A DNA stretch of 64,000 nucleotides from Sphingobacterium puteale (GCF_003627955.1 NZ_RBWS01000005.1:310001-374000); one strand, 5' to 3'. Shown: positions 8,885 through 18,485, numbered from the stretch's first letter. Numbers and translations are program-made. Notes: generated from the letters alone by a model not told the origin.

Positions 8885-9964
8885 TTACTCTGCATATAAA
8901 TCCAGGTTTGACATGACTTTCTCCGGGGTCTGGTACCTTGCTTCAATGGTCTGATTTTCCTGTACCATGCGAAGACCGTTCAGCAGAATCTTTTCATCCT
9001 TGTTCAGGCCCGAAGAGACAACATAGATATGAGGCAGTTCGGCAGCAACCTTTATTTCTCTTGCTTTTACTTTATTATCTTTTGTGATGACATATACATA
9101 TTTCTTTTCAAGCTCCTCAAATGTAGCTTTCTGGGGGATCATCATCGCATTCACATAAGGAGAGGTAATGACGATATTTCCCGTCTCCCCAAAGCGCAAT
9201 AAACCCTTTGGATTTGGGAACGTGGCCCGATAAGCAATATTTCCCGTTTCATTGTTGAAGTCCGATTCGATCGTTTCAACAATACCTTCCTGACCAAATT
9301 CCTTGCCGTTGGCCATGTTCAGGCGGACATGCATGGGACTGTTGTCCTTCCTGGCTTCCATCTGATTGAGGTATTCCACTTCCGGCACATTGAAGTATAC
9401 CCACATTTTGCTATTGTCGGAGAGTTCGGTGATCAATTCCCCCTCGTCCACCAGGCTCCCCTTGCGCACATGTAGTTTACCGACGATACCCGAGAATGGG
9501 GCGGCGATATCCGTAAATTTGAGGTGGGTGTTCATCGACGCCAGTTCGGCCTTGGCTTTCTCATATTTTGCTTTGGCCATCTCAGTTTCCTGGGGTGCAA
9601 CGATATCTTTTTCAGAGAGATTTTTGGTATTTTGATATTCGATTTCAGCATATTTGACCTCTGCTTTTGCGCGGTTGACATCGGACTCATAGAGGTTGGG
9701 CATAATTTTAAAGAGCGGCTGTCCTTTTTGTACAAACTGTCCTTCATCCACAAATATGGACTGGATGTAGCCCTTTTCCTGCGCACGCAGTTCAATATGG
9801 TTGATCGAACGGATCTGGGCAACATACTCTTTATTGACAATGGTGTCTTTCACCAGCGGTGTTGTCACGTTGAAAACTGCGGTTTCCTTCTTTTCCTTTT
9901 TTTCAGACTGACAGCTCGTTGATAGCACAATAAAACACAGGCTGATATACATGAAGCTTTTCAT
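8885..9964 (-). CDS. RND efflux periplasmic adaptor (HlyD/AcrA family lipoprotein)
   Basis: 359 aa from the ATG at 9964. Signal with lipobox LSTSC (Cys18). Then the split lipoyl domain (IELRAQEKGYIQSIFVDEGQ ... FTDIAAPFSGIVGKLHVRKG) around an alpha-helical hairpin, then the beta-barrel and membrane-proximal domains (MMIPQKATFEELEKKYVYVI). The upstream ATG at 10039 would put 25 residues before the signal and is rejected. First gene of the three-gene efflux operon; it bridges pump and outer-membrane channel. No regulator gene lies beside it. Confidence 0.93.
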   Translation of the reverse strand: MKSFMYISLCFIVLSTSCQSEKKEKKETAVFNVTTPLVKDTIVNKEYVAQIRSINHIELRAQEKGYIQSIFVDEGQFVQKGQPLFKIMPNLYESDVNRAKAEVKYAEIEYQNTKNLSEKDIVAPQETEMAKAKYEKAKAELASMNTHLKFTDIAAPFSGIVGKLHVRKGSLVDEGELITELSDNSKMWVYFNVPEVEYLNQMEARKDNSPMHVRLNMANGKEFGQEGIVETIESDFNNETGNIAYRATFPNPKGLLRFGETGNIVITSPYVNAMMIPQKATFEELEKKYVYVITKDNKVKAREIKVAAELPHIYVVSSGLNKDEKILLNGLRMVQENQTIEARYQTPEKVMSNLDLYAE

Positions 9965-10071
9965 GATCGTATATTTTTTAATAATTTTTGAAAAATTTGA
10001 ACAATAGTGTGACCAGCTTCCAAAATATATGAAAGCCATTTTGATATTCTTTTAAAAAAATTAATTAAAAA

Positions 10072-10494
10072 TCACAGCCTGAAGACACTGTAATGGATAT
10101 AAAGGGCGTTTTTTAGTGGAGTAAGATGCTGTGTATTGGCAAGCGATATCGCTGTGCGGGTATTGTGAAACTCGGGGTGGATGTAGGCGTTCAGATTTCC
10201 AAAATCATTTTTGGAAAGTGCGAATACATTCGAAGCGTCAGTATCGCTGCCCGTCTCATCGTTTTCACCATCCTTCTCGGCAACATAAGCCCTGAGTTTT
10301 TCGTGGCGTTGGTGTTCACCTTTACGGATGACTTCAACATCCTGTGCCTCAGTTTTTACCTGTCTGTTGTAGTACTCGACTGCATGGCGGTTGGCTGATG
10401 CAGGCTCATTTGACGCTGATGCATAATACCAGCCCAAACTGACAAGCATTGCACACAGAACGCTGAATAGATATTGACGGAATCTTCCTTGCAT
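10072..10494 (-). CDS. hypothetical exported protein
   Basis: 140 aa. One N-terminal hydrophobic segment (LFSVLCAMLVSLGWYYASAS) reads as an uncleaved anchor or signal peptide. The middle is charged and polar (acidic run around DGENDETGSDTDAS), and the C-terminus has no recognisable domain. I do not recognise a family. It stands alone between the efflux operon and another hypothetical gene, both in the same direction. Codon use looks like its neighbours, so it is probably a real gene. Confidence 0.55.
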   Translation of the reverse strand: MQGRFRQYLFSVLCAMLVSLGWYYASASNEPASANRHAVEYYNRQVKTEAQDVEVIRKGEHQRHEKLRAYVAEKDGENDETGSDTDASNVFALSKNDFGNLNAYIHPEFHNTRTAISLANTQHLTPLKNALYIHYSVFRL

Positions 10495-10715
10495 CGTTAA
10501 AGCAAATGTAATTAAACTTTAAAAAGGATGCAAGGAATTTGAATATAGAAGTTTTAAAGATTACAGGTTATTGTTACAAAGTATTTAAAATTAACCCTTT
10601 AAAATTAAAATAATGATATTTAAACAGGCTAACGCACTGATTCAAAAACAGTAAACAAAAGTCCGCTTGTATTTATGCTCCCACATAACGATCGAAACGC
10701 CCTTGGAAATACACA

Positions 10716-11252
10716 TCAATCCTGCCCATTTCCATAAAGGGTTTCTGAAAGAACCTGTAAGTAGCTATCCGCTTCTTCAAAACGTTTGAGTTCGATCTCA
10801 TAAGACGCTATCACAGGCTCAAGCGATGCTTCGCCTCCCTTAAAATCGATGTAAGCCATCACGGTATCACCACCCCACATCCAGTCAAAGATCAATGCAA
10901 AACCGGTCTGGGTATAGCTGCCCAGTTGTTTAAAAAGAGCCAGCATCGGCAGTATTTCGTGATAGTTTTCGCTGAAATGGAGTGCTGCAAAAGTCCAGCG
11001 CTGATCGGTGTCATCATACTGCTCCATAGCTCCGTAAGATGCCGTATTGAGCAAATCATCCAAGACATCACGGATACACTGTCTGGAATAGGTCGGGATG
11101 GTTTCCAAGTCAGATTTATTATACATCTGGCGGCTTTCCCACCATTGCAACCAATTCTTATCAATAGCTGCCTGCATTGGCCTCGCTGCGAAAAAAGCGT
11201 TTAATCTTTCTTTTTCAATTTGAATGCTAATATAGAGCGTATCCAATTCCAT
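10716..11252 (-). CDS. hypothetical cytoplasmic protein
   Basis: 178 aa with no signal peptide or membrane segment. It is rich in aromatic and acidic residues (WLQWWESRQMYNKSD, ALIFDWMWGGDTVMAYIDF). It has the feel of small immunity-like or SUKH-like cytosolic proteins, but no diagnostic motif is visible and I do not assign a family. Single gene, divergent from the leucine-rich-repeat gene on the other side of a 390-bp gap. Confidence 0.55.
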   Translation of the reverse strand: MELDTLYISIQIEKERLNAFFAARPMQAAIDKNWLQWWESRQMYNKSDLETIPTYSRQCIRDVLDDLLNTASYGAMEQYDDTDQRWTFAALHFSENYHEILPMLALFKQLGSYTQTGFALIFDWMWGGDTVMAYIDFKGGEASLEPVIASYEIELKRFEEADSYLQVLSETLYGNGQD

Positions 11253-11421
11253 ACATGTATTTAAATTATTCCATTACTCTAAAAATATTGCTTAAATTAT
11301 GAATAAGCTTTATACTTAAAATAAGCAAATACCGAACTCCAAATGAAAATAATGAAAATCAAGATATTTAACAACCAATGCCAAAAAAATCAGCCTATCA
11401 GCTGACGCTGTGGATCTAGAC

Positions 11422-11464
11422 ATCAATAGATCAATGGTTGAGCAAAGGTCAATGACCTATTGAT
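11422..11464. promoter_or_regulatory. nested inverted repeats in the 11253-11642 intergenic region
   Basis: ATCAATAG (11422-11429) pairs with CTATTGAT (11457-11464), and inside lies AGGTCA-A-TGACCT (11446-11458). The gap separates two divergent genes, so a shared operator is a reasonable reading. No matching regulator is encoded next to it. Nothing else was found in this 390-bp gap. Confidence 0.3.
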
Positions 11465-11642
11465 CCAAAGGTGCAAGGAGATGAGCATTGATAATAGAAA
11501 TGCCGGGGGGTAAATTTCCGCGATCAAAGTCGACTATGGCTTCAAAATCGACGAATTGTAAATCAGGCAGGCCAAATATAAACCGGTAAAAAAATATTTG
11601 ATCTTAATATGCACATTTGCATGTATACAACGCCGATCAAAC

Positions 11643-12677
11643 ATGAAAAAATATATTATCGTTTTTAGTCTATCATTGCTTACTATTACTGCTTCTGCGC
11701 AAAAAAAGAAGAAAAAGCAAATACCGCCGCCAAAGAAGGTGGAGCTCATCCCCGTGGTTGAACCGGTCCAGATTACCAACGGTTCGGCCGAAGATGCTCT
11801 CCCCGTGCCGATGCCCACAACCAGCCCCGTTCCTATCCTTGCCACAACCGTCGAAGGAAAAGAAATGCGTTTCAAGAATATCGAAGAACTGACAACGACA
11901 GACTTATCGAAGCTGAAAGAGCTGTCATTTCGATCGGCGGTTAGCGGCAAGTCTATCGACAGCGGCATTTTGCAGAAAATCATTGAACGCGCTACGCAAC
12001 TGGAAACACTAGGGATTGACAATTTCGAGTTAGCTGTTTTTCCTGAAATCAAGACAGCTCATCATCACCTAAAAACACTGGCACTACGACAAAACAAGCT
12101 AACATCACTGCCGGCAAGCATTTCCAATCTTACCGCATTAACAGCTTTCACCTGTGACAACCCTCTTACCGAACTGCCGCCATCATTCACGCAGCTCAAA
12201 AACTTGAAAGAACTTGGACTGAACGACCACCTATTTACTGCCTTTCCAGCAGAAATCTTTAGCCTGAGCCAACTTTCCATGTTATATATGTCGGGCAATT
12301 ACAAAAGTGAAACGAAACTGGGGAAACTACCTGACCTGTTTCAGCAACTGCCTGAACTAAAAGAGCTGGGTATACAAAATGCAGGACTTTCCTCATTGCC
12401 CAGATCTATCGCGACACTAAAAAAATTGGAACACGCAAGTTTTTCCAATAATCAATTTAAGTCGTTTCCCGAAGTACTGGCTTCAAATCCCAGGCTGGTC
12501 TATGTGCCCTTTACCAATAATCCCTTACAATGGGAGCCATTCCTGGCGTCCATCAAAAAAATACAATGGCGAGGACTGTTCTTCCTATACGAAACAGGAT
12601 TTACAAAAAAACAGTACGAACAGCTTCAGCAGATCCTGAGCAAAATCGATGTGTATTACGACGGTATGAATGACTAA
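11643..12677 (+). CDS. exported leucine-rich-repeat protein
   Basis: 344 aa from the ATG at 11643. A signal peptide (YIIVFSLSLLTITASAQ) is followed by a very basic stretch (KKKKKQIPPPKK) and a low-complexity linker. From about residue 130 there are roughly seven leucine-rich repeats of the bacterial pattern LxxLPxxIxxLxxLxxLxLxxN, for example LTSLPASISNLTALTAF and LSSLPRSIATLKKLEHASF. Such proteins usually bind other proteins at the cell surface or in the periplasm. An upstream ATG at 11598 is possible but places residues before the signal. Partner unknown. Confidence 0.8.
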   Translation: MKKYIIVFSLSLLTITASAQKKKKKQIPPPKKVELIPVVEPVQITNGSAEDALPVPMPTTSPVPILATTVEGKEMRFKNIEELTTTDLSKLKELSFRSAVSGKSIDSGILQKIIERATQLETLGIDNFELAVFPEIKTAHHHLKTLALRQNKLTSLPASISNLTALTAFTCDNPLTELPPSFTQLKNLKELGLNDHLFTAFPAEIFSLSQLSMLYMSGNYKSETKLGKLPDLFQQLPELKELGIQNAGLSSLPRSIATLKKLEHASFSNNQFKSFPEVLASNPRLVYVPFTNNPLQWEPFLASIKKIQWRGLFFLYETGFTKKQYEQLQQILSKIDVYYDGMND

Positions 12678-12761
12678 GACTTAGCGGATCTTTCAACGGC
12701 CTCTTTGGGCAGTCTGGTCGCAAGTCAAACGGCCAATAATCTAATATAATGATCAATAGTG

Positions 12762-13499
12762 ATGAATAACTCAAACGAAAATTATCTAAAAGAGACAAGG
12801 AAATTGTACGACAAAATTACGTACAAATTTCTGATGCCAGTGCTATATATAGTATTCCTGTGCGTCAGCCCGCCACCTGTTCTTATCTTTACGATAGTCC
12901 TATCCCCGCTGCTGTTTATGCTATTTTTTAACCGTAAACTCTTCAGTAAGAAGTTCGCTATTTTTTCGTTTATGATCTATTTGACCGGATCAGCTATCTA
13001 TTCCTGCTTACCGTGGTTTCAATACCGGAGCTTTCTTTTTTTTCATCCCAGCTGGACGGAAGCAGAAGGCAGAATTATTGATTATAAAATCCGCTGGACG
13101 CCGACGACAAAGCAGTCCGCAGCTTCGTCTACCGCATCCATTACCTACACGTACAGGGTCGGGGACAAAGAGCGGCAAGTTTACGCTTCGGAGGCAGTAG
13201 ATCGTTACTCCAATAACTTATGGAATACAGACGGCGACATCGAAGGCCATAATTTAGCACTGGACAAGCAGATAAAGGAGTACATCAACGCTAAAAATTA
13301 TAAAATACTGATCAACAGAGCAAATGATTCCAGACTATTTATTCCTTTGGACTATTTTAGCTTTTGGGGCGCTCTCCCCCTTCAGATTATCCTCATGCTT
13401 CTAAAAATCATCGTAGCATTGGCCATTATTATTTCGCTGCCTTATAGCTATGCATATGTACTTGAGCGCATAAAGGAAAATCAGCGAAGAAAATATTGA
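12762..13499 (+). CDS. DUF3592-like membrane protein
   Basis: 245 aa. Three or four hydrophobic segments: two near the N-terminus (PVLYIVFLCVSPPPVLIF, IFSFMIYLTGSAIYS) and one near the C-terminus (IILMLLKIIVALAIIISLPY). A periplasmic beta-rich domain between them contains the pattern TEAEGRIIDYKIRW ... ITYTYRVGDKERQVYAS, which resembles DUF3592 proteins. The ATG at 12762 is preferred to the GTG immediately before it. It follows the leucine-rich-repeat gene in the same direction after 84 bp. Function unknown. Confidence 0.65.
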   Translation: MNNSNENYLKETRKLYDKITYKFLMPVLYIVFLCVSPPPVLIFTIVLSPLLFMLFFNRKLFSKKFAIFSFMIYLTGSAIYSCLPWFQYRSFLFFHPSWTEAEGRIIDYKIRWTPTTKQSAASSTASITYTYRVGDKERQVYASEAVDRYSNNLWNTDGDIEGHNLALDKQIKEYINAKNYKILINRANDSRLFIPLDYFSFWGALPLQIILMLLKIIVALAIIISLPYSYAYVLERIKENQRRKY

Positions 13500-13606
13500 T
13501 GCCTCCGGTTGATCCCAACACGACTATCTAAGTCTAATTTTCTACCAATTCAAAAACCTAGCATATTTTCCTATATTGATACAATGCTCCAAGAGCTCCT
13601 GTTATG

Positions 13607-13680
13607 TCATTTGCTTAATACATATTAAATCACTATCGCTTCTTCTGCGCAGAAAAAAGAAAAAGTAAATTATAACCTCA
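13607..13680 (+). pseudogene. possible decayed copy of the leucine-rich-repeat gene start
   Basis: The stretch around 13640-13670 (CTTCTGCGCAGAAAAAAGAA) closely matches the end of the signal-peptide coding region of the gene at 11643 (CTTCTGCGCAAAAAAAGAAG at about 11692-11711), and a TTGCTTA motif also precedes both. No reading frame survives. It may be a remnant of a tandem duplication. The match is short and partly low-complexity. Confidence 0.3.
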
Positions 13681-13685
13681 GCCAA

Positions 13686-14396
13686 TCAACTACGATTTAA
13701 GATCGAGGCCAGGACTTCTTCCTTTAGATTTCGGGCTATCGGAATTTTATAATCCGCGATGTGCAATTGATTTCCCTCTATGATCGCTATTCTATTCTTG
13801 TTGACCAGATAAGATCGGTGGCACGATATAAAAGTATGTGTAGGCAACGAGGTCATCATCTGTTGGAGCGTGCAATAGGTAATTTCACGAGAATGCATAG
13901 TCTGCACAATCACATAGTTACCCATACTCTGAACGAATAGGATATCTTGAAGAAAAATTTTCTTCAATCGTTTATCCACTTTAAGAAAGATATGCCCCTC
14001 TTGAAAATTTGTCGGCATGCCAGTCGGCAAACCAGCTAAGCTGAGCACATCGAAGGCCCGGTTGGCCGCCTTAAAGAACCGTTCAAAGGGAACTGGCTTC
14101 AACAGATAATCGATAATCTCCAACTCATATCCACGCAGTGCATACTTTTCGTAGGCAGACACAACGATAACCTTAGGCGGGTTGTTCAGGCTTGCAATAT
14201 AATCCAGGCCCGAAATTTCAGGCATTTCGATATCAAGAAAAATAAGATCAATGGGATGCGAACGAAGGTACTGACTCAATTCGATAGCGTCCTCGCACTC
14301 AACAACAAGTTTCAAAAAGTCTATTTTCTCTATATAGGATGCAATTCCCTTACGCGCGAAAGGCTCATCATCAACTATAGCACATTTGATCTCCAT
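13686..14396 (-). CDS. LytTR-family response regulator
   Basis: 236 aa from MEIKCAIVDDE. Receiver domain with acidic pocket at residues 9-11, phospho-accepting Asp55 (LIFLDIEMPEISG) and Lys in LLKPVPFERF. The C-terminal LytTR DNA-binding domain (about 130-234) contains LFVQSMGNYVIVQT and the strand FISCHRSYLVNKNRI. Alternative ATGs at 14399 and 14414 exist, the last overlapping the kinase gene. It is paired with the upstream LytS-type kinase and follows an outer-membrane receptor gene, so it probably responds to an envelope signal. Confidence 0.9.
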   Translation of the reverse strand: MEIKCAIVDDEPFARKGIASYIEKIDFLKLVVECEDAIELSQYLRSHPIDLIFLDIEMPEISGLDYIASLNNPPKVIVVSAYEKYALRGYELEIIDYLLKPVPFERFFKAANRAFDVLSLAGLPTGMPTNFQEGHIFLKVDKRLKKIFLQDILFVQSMGNYVIVQTMHSREITYCTLQQMMTSLPTHTFISCHRSYLVNKNRIAIIEGNQLHIADYKIPIARNLKEEVLASILNRS

Positions 14397-14404
14397 CATA
14401 TCGA

Positions 14405-15475
14405 TTAAATACATATTATTAATTCCGCCAAAAAATTCCCTCCATCAACCTGTGTATTCAGGGTATGGCGCTGCGGATATAGCAATGCCAACCTCTTTTT
14501 CAGATTGGAAAGTCCTGCCCCGGACTCAGCTATTTCAGCCAGCGAAATTGCCGGCTTTACGGAAGCTGCATCGGATAAACTGTTTGAAATGCTAAAGCAT
14601 ATTTTAGTTCCTTGGCGTTTGAGGTGGATAGCTATCGCGTACTGCCCCCGCACATATTTAAATGCATTTTCGAGCAGTGGCTGAAAAAGTAAGGGAAAAA
14701 TTGTTACCCCTGTCCAATCCTCATCAATATCTGTATGTACTGTCAATCTTTCGGTCAACCGCTGCTGCTGAAAGGCTATATAAGATTTTAAAAATGCAAG
14801 TTCCTGGTCCATGGATACCTTTTCATCCACATTGTAAATCTGGTAGCGCAATAGTTCCGAAAGCTGTTCGACACTTTTTTTTGCCAACGTATTCGACTCA
14901 TCAATCTGAAAATATACTGTGTTAAGGGCATTAAAGAGAAAATGTGGATGATATTGGCTTTTCAGCAATTGCAATTCGGTATTCAATTTATCCGCTTTGA
15001 TCTTTTCGACATAGATACGATTGTTCGCCATATTCTTATGTATATACTCGTTCCGCAACAACATGTAGTAAAGTAGAAACAATGGAATATAAATCGCATT
15101 AACCAGCATATAATCTATATACCCATCGCCCATGTAGATCCAGCCGAAATGTTCGGTGACAAATACCGCCGGATTAAATATCAGAGCGATTTGCACAATA
15201 GCAATCATATACTCCAGTGGTACATTTGGCGTAATGGTAGGCATAGCAACAAAGATCTTGTCAAGTCTCCGCCGCCACAACATTGTCATCACATAACAAA
15301 AAATCACAGAGATAAGAAGTCCTACGGAATGGATCTTAATCCCCCCTGACCAAAATTCATCTTTCTTGGTTAAATCGGTCACGACACGTAAAATATTGAA
15401 CGAAGCGATTCCCCAAAGTGCCGGGCCTAGATAATGTATGGGATTTTCTCTTAATTTTGAAATGCTGGCTATCAT
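14405..15475 (-). CDS. LytS/YpdA-type membrane sensor histidine kinase
   Basis: 356 aa from the ATG at 15475, which lies just after the stop of the upstream receptor gene; an ATG at 15529 would overlap it by 50 bp. Four hydrophobic segments (about 17-30, 48-66, 90-104, 120-142) form the membrane part. The His_kinase domain begins at YHPHFLFNALNTVYF (phospho-accepting His178). The N-box is PLLENAFKYVRG, and the ATP lid ends in GAGLSNLKKRLALLYP. It should phosphorylate the LytTR regulator downstream. Confidence 0.88.
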   Translation of the reverse strand: MIASISKLRENPIHYLGPALWGIASFNILRVVTDLTKKDEFWSGGIKIHSVGLLISVIFCYVMTMLWRRRLDKIFVAMPTITPNVPLEYMIAIVQIALIFNPAVFVTEHFGWIYMGDGYIDYMLVNAIYIPLFLLYYMLLRNEYIHKNMANNRIYVEKIKADKLNTELQLLKSQYHPHFLFNALNTVYFQIDESNTLAKKSVEQLSELLRYQIYNVDEKVSMDQELAFLKSYIAFQQQRLTERLTVHTDIDEDWTGVTIFPLLFQPLLENAFKYVRGQYAIAIHLKRQGTKICFSISNSLSDAASVKPAISLAEIAESGAGLSNLKKRLALLYPQRHTLNTQVDGGNFLAELIICI

Positions 15476-15479
15476 GACA

Positions 15480-17705
15480 TCAATAATTGATCCTGTTATT
15501 TTCCTCCAAGCGGTCATTGGCAGGAGCATTCTTAAGATTACTTTTCTTTCCGCGATGTAGCCTGTAAGAAAGATTGATCCCCACCGCTCTACTATCGTAT
15601 GACTCTCGGTACTTCCCTTCCATGAAATCGCTACTAAAAGTTATTTTAGGTCGGTTGGTCCTGAAAAGGTCATTGGCATAAATATACAAAGTAAATTTAT
15701 CTTGCAAGAAGGTTTTGCGCAAACCGGAATTGACGGACCACAATGATGCAATGCTAGCCTGTCCTTCTGCAGTGGACCCATTCACAAAACAGTTGACATC
15801 CAGCTTTATTTTAAAAGGCAGTTTTATATTATTTTGCAATTGCAGAGCAGGAGTCAGTTGCCTGTTATGATAGACATCATTTGCCGTCACCCATTCAAAA
15901 TACCTATAGATGAGATTGCCATTTGCCTGTATGTTCCAATTTCGCATAGGGGAAATACTGGTCGCATTGATCCGCAATCCAATACTAGATGCGTGCTCCA
16001 GGTTGATAGGCATTACTACGGTCCGCTTGTTCCCGTCCAGGTTGTAGCTCTTGCTGATCGCATCTTGTCGTAGGCTGTAGAACATGCGGAAGGAATAGGA
16101 ATTTTTAAATAACCAAGTAAGCTCCATTTTATGGACAAATTCGGGCTTCAACGCAGGGTTTCCTTTTTCATATAAATAAGGATCGTTGACTTCAACAAAA
16201 GGGCTCAGGTCTTTAAAATTAGGCCGGTTGACCCTCCTGTGATAATTGATCGAAAGCTTTTGTTTATTATCCAATGCATAGGTCATTGTCAGGTTCGGAA
16301 AAAAATTTTTGTATGATCTTACAATAGTAAGATCTGTACCCAGACCATTTGCTGTTCCACTATGAAAAGCCGCAGCCTCATAACGCAGCCCCAGATCCAT
16401 CCGAAACAACGCTGAAGGGCTGTATCCCACTTGCATAAAAAGCGCCTTTAGACGTTCTTCATGATCGAAAGCATTTGTCAGATCGGGACGTTCCTGCCAA
16501 TCGCTGTTATCCGATTGTTGAAACAATGAGCTTGTACGCATGTCAACCTGCGTAAATTTTCCACCAACGGAAGCCGCGATATCCGGCCGGATGTCCAGCA
16601 TGTATTTCGACTGTATCGTCGTGATATTTACCTTACCTCCACTCTTGCCTCTGAGTTCCTGTGGCAGGGATACCGGTGCTCCGTCCCCTATAAATTTATC
16701 CAACAGCTGATGTTGCGTTTCAGCTTGTTTAACCTGTTGCAGGTCAAGATAATTTTCCCATTTTGATCCACCAACAAGCTGTACGGTAAAGTGAGCTCCG
16801 GTACTAAAATTTTTAAAGTTATGTCGTAAACCATTGCTTGTAGCAATGATAGAATCCGCCTGCGACCGGCTGTAAAAAAAAGCAGAACCAACAGTTTCCT
16901 CTTTCGTTCTTTCCTGATCGGAGAGAAGCAGATAGGTGCCCATTTTAATTTTATCATTTGGCCTATAATCGAGCGTGCCGTTATAATAATGATTGCTATA
17001 TTTTTTCTTTCTAATCGCATCCATATCCAAGCTTAGCATTTTATTGGCCGTATGGATAGTATTACTGAGATACCGGGTTGAATTGACATCCACCAAATCA
17101 CTTCCATTTGCATAAGCGTAGGTATTTGAAATATCCAATTTACGCAGGTTGGCCGCGACAGTTATATTATGGTAGTTCCTGTTATATTTACCTTGTTCGG
17201 CATTGGTCGAAAGAAAAACATTTAGGCCATTTGAAGTACGGTTACCCCGTTTTAGATTGATAAACCGGGCTTCACCGTTGGCATCCATTCCAGCATCTGG
17301 CTGTGTAATAAGTTCGACAATATCAAGGGATGAGGCTGGCATGGAACTCAAAAAATTAATTAGATTTTCACCATCAATAAAATTTGTCTTGCCGTCAATC
17401 AGCAGCTGTACACCCGCTTGTCCGTTCAAACTTATCTTACCGTTTGGTAAAATAGTAACTCCCGGCATTTTCCGCAGTAGTTCCAAAACACTGCCCGACG
17501 CACTCATTGTATTTTTATTCACCTGATAACTCAGCTTGCCAGGAACAATTTTAATCGGATTGAATCGTCGTGACACTTCGACCTCACTCAGCTTTATATT
17601 CTTATTGGTCGTTGTATCCTGTAAAAAATAGCCTGTCTCTCCATGAGCTGCGCCTGAAGCAAATAGCATAATGGCAAACTGCATATAACTGAATTTTCTA
17701 GTCAT
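15480..17705 (-). CDS. outer-membrane beta-barrel receptor (OMP_b-brl_3 / TonB-dependent receptor-like)
   Basis: 741 aa. Signal peptide ending near GAAHGE. A plug domain follows with GSVLELLRKMPGVTILPNGK, GQAGVQLLIDGKTN and the Asp-Ala-Gly motif in TQPDAGMDANGEARFINLKR. The long C-terminal part has the alternating aromatic pattern of an outer-membrane barrel, with the typical VNRPNFKDLSPFVEVNDPYL and GNPALKPEFVHKMEL signature of the OMP_b-brl_3 family. It lacks the usual N-terminal carboxypeptidase-regulatory-like domain. It heads a unit with a kinase and regulator, which suggests that receptor and signalling are linked. Confidence 0.85.
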   Translation of the reverse strand: MTRKFSYMQFAIMLFASGAAHGETGYFLQDTTTNKNIKLSEVEVSRRFNPIKIVPGKLSYQVNKNTMSASGSVLELLRKMPGVTILPNGKISLNGQAGVQLLIDGKTNFIDGENLINFLSSMPASSLDIVELITQPDAGMDANGEARFINLKRGNRTSNGLNVFLSTNAEQGKYNRNYHNITVAANLRKLDISNTYAYANGSDLVDVNSTRYLSNTIHTANKMLSLDMDAIRKKKYSNHYYNGTLDYRPNDKIKMGTYLLLSDQERTKEETVGSAFFYSRSQADSIIATSNGLRHNFKNFSTGAHFTVQLVGGSKWENYLDLQQVKQAETQHQLLDKFIGDGAPVSLPQELRGKSGGKVNITTIQSKYMLDIRPDIAASVGGKFTQVDMRTSSLFQQSDNSDWQERPDLTNAFDHEERLKALFMQVGYSPSALFRMDLGLRYEAAAFHSGTANGLGTDLTIVRSYKNFFPNLTMTYALDNKQKLSINYHRRVNRPNFKDLSPFVEVNDPYLYEKGNPALKPEFVHKMELTWLFKNSYSFRMFYSLRQDAISKSYNLDGNKRTVVMPINLEHASSIGLRINATSISPMRNWNIQANGNLIYRYFEWVTANDVYHNRQLTPALQLQNNIKLPFKIKLDVNCFVNGSTAEGQASIASLWSVNSGLRKTFLQDKFTLYIYANDLFRTNRPKITFSSDFMEGKYRESYDSRAVGINLSYRLHRGKKSNLKNAPANDRLEENNRINY

Positions 17706-17838
17706 TATTCGTGTGCTTTAATTGACTACGAATGTATTTGCTTAGCAGCGTTTGCCTAAATAATTTATTTGAACGGTAATTTCTGCGGGATGAGTGGTCG
17801 CTTTTCCCTATGGTATTATACTTTTATAACCTTTATAA

Positions 17839-18055
17839 TTAAATACAATCATAAACAAATATACCACATCGGACTTATTGGCAAAAGGTGTGACCGACAA
17901 CAGCATATCTTCCATTAAAGTGGGCGCCAATGTTAAAGTCACGTTATACAACGGCAATAATTTTACCGGCGATAGCCTCGTCGTCACCTCGTCGTCTTCC
18001 TACCTGTCAACTTTCAACGATAAGGTTTCCTCCATGAAAATACAAAACCGTTAGA
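17839..18055 (+). pseudogene. C-terminal remnant of a secreted protein with a beta/gamma-crystallin-like domain
   Basis: An open frame without a start reads DLLAKGVTDNSISSIKVG, then VTLYNGNNFTGDSLVV, then FNDKVSSMKIQNR and a stop at about 18052. An in-frame stop lies near 17836. This is the Greek-key pattern of the beta/gamma-crystallin-like module often found at the C-terminus of Bacteroidota secreted glycoside hydrolases or lectins. The catalytic or N-terminal part is missing, so this is a gene tail left after a deletion. It is followed at once by a truncated fucosidase gene in the same direction. Confidence 0.6.
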
Positions 18056-18072
18056 GAAGGCCGAGCGCTACA

Positions 18073-18393
18073 ATGAATAAATTAATTCTTAATAACATAA
18101 AAACAATCCTGCTGCTGCTATTTGCTGTGGCGGGATTGAACCTATCAGGCCAGCCCGCCCCCTCATTTACCGAAGGCAAATTTGGTCTCTTTCTCCATTG
18201 GGGGCTCTATTCCCAGACGGCGGGAGACTGGAATGGGCATCCCACCAAAGGCGGCGAGCATTTTATGCTCTATGAGCGGATCCCGGTCAAAACCTACGCA
18301 AAGATTGCCGACCAGTTTAACCCGACGGCCTTTGATGCTGACCACTGGGTGCAGCTGGCTCATGATGCCCCTCCACGCACGCTATCGAAATGA
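18073..18393 (+). pseudogene. truncated alpha-L-fucosidase (GH29), N-terminal fragment
   Basis: 106 codons. After a signal peptide (TILLLLFAVAGLNLSGQ) come GKFGLFLHWGLYSQTAGDWN, HFMLYERIPVKTYAKIADQF, NPTAFDADHWVQLAHDA. These are the hallmark start of GH29 alpha-L-fucosidases, which are normally about 450-600 aa. The family continues with a Gly-rich strand ending in SKHHDGF, but here the frame breaks after LAHDA and stops. The catalytic nucleophile region is absent, so it cannot be active. With the crystallin-like tail upstream it marks a lost glycan-degradation locus. Confidence 0.8.
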
Positions 18394-18407
18394 AGAGGGT
18401 AAACAAA

Positions 18408-18431
18408 AAGCCACATCTCCCGACGTGGCTT
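18408..18431 (-). terminator. intrinsic terminator of the 18.5-27 kb Sus-type operon
   Basis: AAGCCAC and GTGGCTT form a 7-bp stem with a 10-nt loop. On the minus strand it is followed by TTTTTGTTT. It lies 55 bp past the stop of the last gene of the SusC/SusD locus. Confidence 0.65.
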
Positions 18432-18485
18432 AAACTAAACATAAATATATGAACCATCACCTAATCTAGCGGTTCCCACTAACTC

